A stretch of DNA of 6,865 nt from Acholeplasmatales bacterium (GTDB taxonomy: Bacteria > Bacillota_I > Bacilli_A > Acholeplasmatales > Anaeroplasmataceae): the NCBI GenBank assembly GCA_900770055.1, contig CAAGJD010000146.1, positions 1 through 6,865 on the forward strand, in the 5' to 3' direction. A program made the position numbers and the translations under genes. A model generated the notes under the pieces. The model did no database searches, was not told the DNA's origin, and worked only from the letters and a program-made list of their open reading frames with translations. Shown here piece by piece: positions 6,480 to 6,865 of this stretch; position 1 is the first letter of the stretch; every line of letters begins with the position of its first letter.

Positions 6480-6865
6480 TAGAAATTATCCAAAGAATAG
6501 CCTAATATTCTTAAGTCATTAGGTCTATCCTTCCAATCCTTTTTAACCTTAACCCATAAATCTAAATGAACCTTACGATTAAGTAGCTTTTTAATATCAT
6601 TAATAGCCTTATTCTTTATAGATTTAATTAGCTCACCATTTTTACCAATGATAATCTTCTTTTGACTATCACGCTCAACATAAATAGTTGCGTAAATATC
6701 AACATAACTAGGATTTTCTTCATTATCCTTCATTGAATCAACTACGACAGCAATACTATGAGGAATTTCTTCCATAGTTGCGAGTAATATCTTTTCTCTT
6801 ATGAGCTCTGATATTAAGAATCTATCACCATGATCAGAAACCATATCATCAGGATAGAACTTAGG
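6479..6865 (-). CDS. era: GTPase Era, C-terminal part (5' end beyond the window)
   Basis: Era is a ribosome-assembly GTPase that binds the 3' end of 16S rRNA with its KH domain. Only the last 128 residues are visible; the frame is open to the window edge, and the visible start PKFYPDDMVSDHGDRFLISE matches the linker after the GTPase domain. Next come LIREKILLATMEEIPHSIAVVVD, typical of the KH-domain entry, the KH loop IIIGKNGELIKSI containing the GxxG-type GKNG, and the closing HLDLWVKVKKDWKDRPNDLRILGY, where family members usually end with WR...LRxLGY. The methionine at 6844 is internal and not a start. The G1-G5 GTPase motifs lie outside the window. It overlaps recO by one base. Confidence 0.95.
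   Translation of the reverse strand, partial: PKFYPDDMVSDHGDRFLISELIREKILLATMEEIPHSIAVVVDSMKDNEENPSYVDIYATIYVERDSQKKIIIGKNGELIKSIKNKAINDIKKLLNRKVHLDLWVKVKKDWKDRPNDLRILGYSLDNF

Overview
The window reads as chromosomal housekeeping DNA from an AT-rich, low-GC Gram-positive relative (Bacilli / non-sporulating gut Mollicutes or Erysipelotrichia type). Every supported gene is on the minus strand and the genes are packed tightly. The genetic code is the standard bacterial one: recO and folC both end in TGA, and the tryptophans I checked in valS and folC are TGG, so a UGA=Trp mycoplasma is unlikely. I did not compute GC content or run any search, so the taxonomic placement is inference from gene content, order and base composition.

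In the direction of transcription (right to left) the layout is as follows. (1) The C-terminal part of the ribosome-assembly GTPase Era, cut by the window edge, overlaps by one base with recO, which starts at GTG. (2) A strong sigma-A type promoter (TTGACA, 17 bp, TAAAAT) has its -35 box over the recO stop codon. It drives a complete T-box riboswitch with stem I, stem II, a stem III hairpin, the TGGTACCGCG T-box, and mutually exclusive antiterminator and terminator. (3) The T-box controls a three-gene operon: a GNAT acetyltransferase, valS and folC. Both internal junctions overlap by 8 nt in the same ATGNNTAA form. A hairpin-plus-T-tract terminator begins one base after the folC stop. (4) A second unit follows: radC, then an incomplete gene with one N-terminal membrane segment and a lumenal/extracellular region that resembles a degenerate M23/LytM (SpoIVFA-like) fold.

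Functionally, the T-box should sense uncharged tRNA-Val. Its specifier region holds two adjacent valine codons, GUA and GUC, and the bulge UGGU matches an ACCA tRNA 3' end. Valine-tRNA starvation would raise ValS together with a GNAT of unknown substrate and FolC. The order valS-folC-radC followed by a SpoIVFA-like gene is a shortened version of the Bacillus subtilis valS-folC-...-maf-radC-mreBCD-minCD-spoIVFAB region. The era-recO pair matches Firmicutes order, although glyQS commonly follows recO elsewhere.

I found no mobile element, CRISPR array, tRNA, rRNA or obvious new system. The most useful observations are the T-box architecture (a leading GNAT cistron whose ribosome binding site lies inside the terminator stem), the false N-terminal extension of the GNAT reading frame into the riboswitch, and the uncharacterised membrane protein at the left edge.
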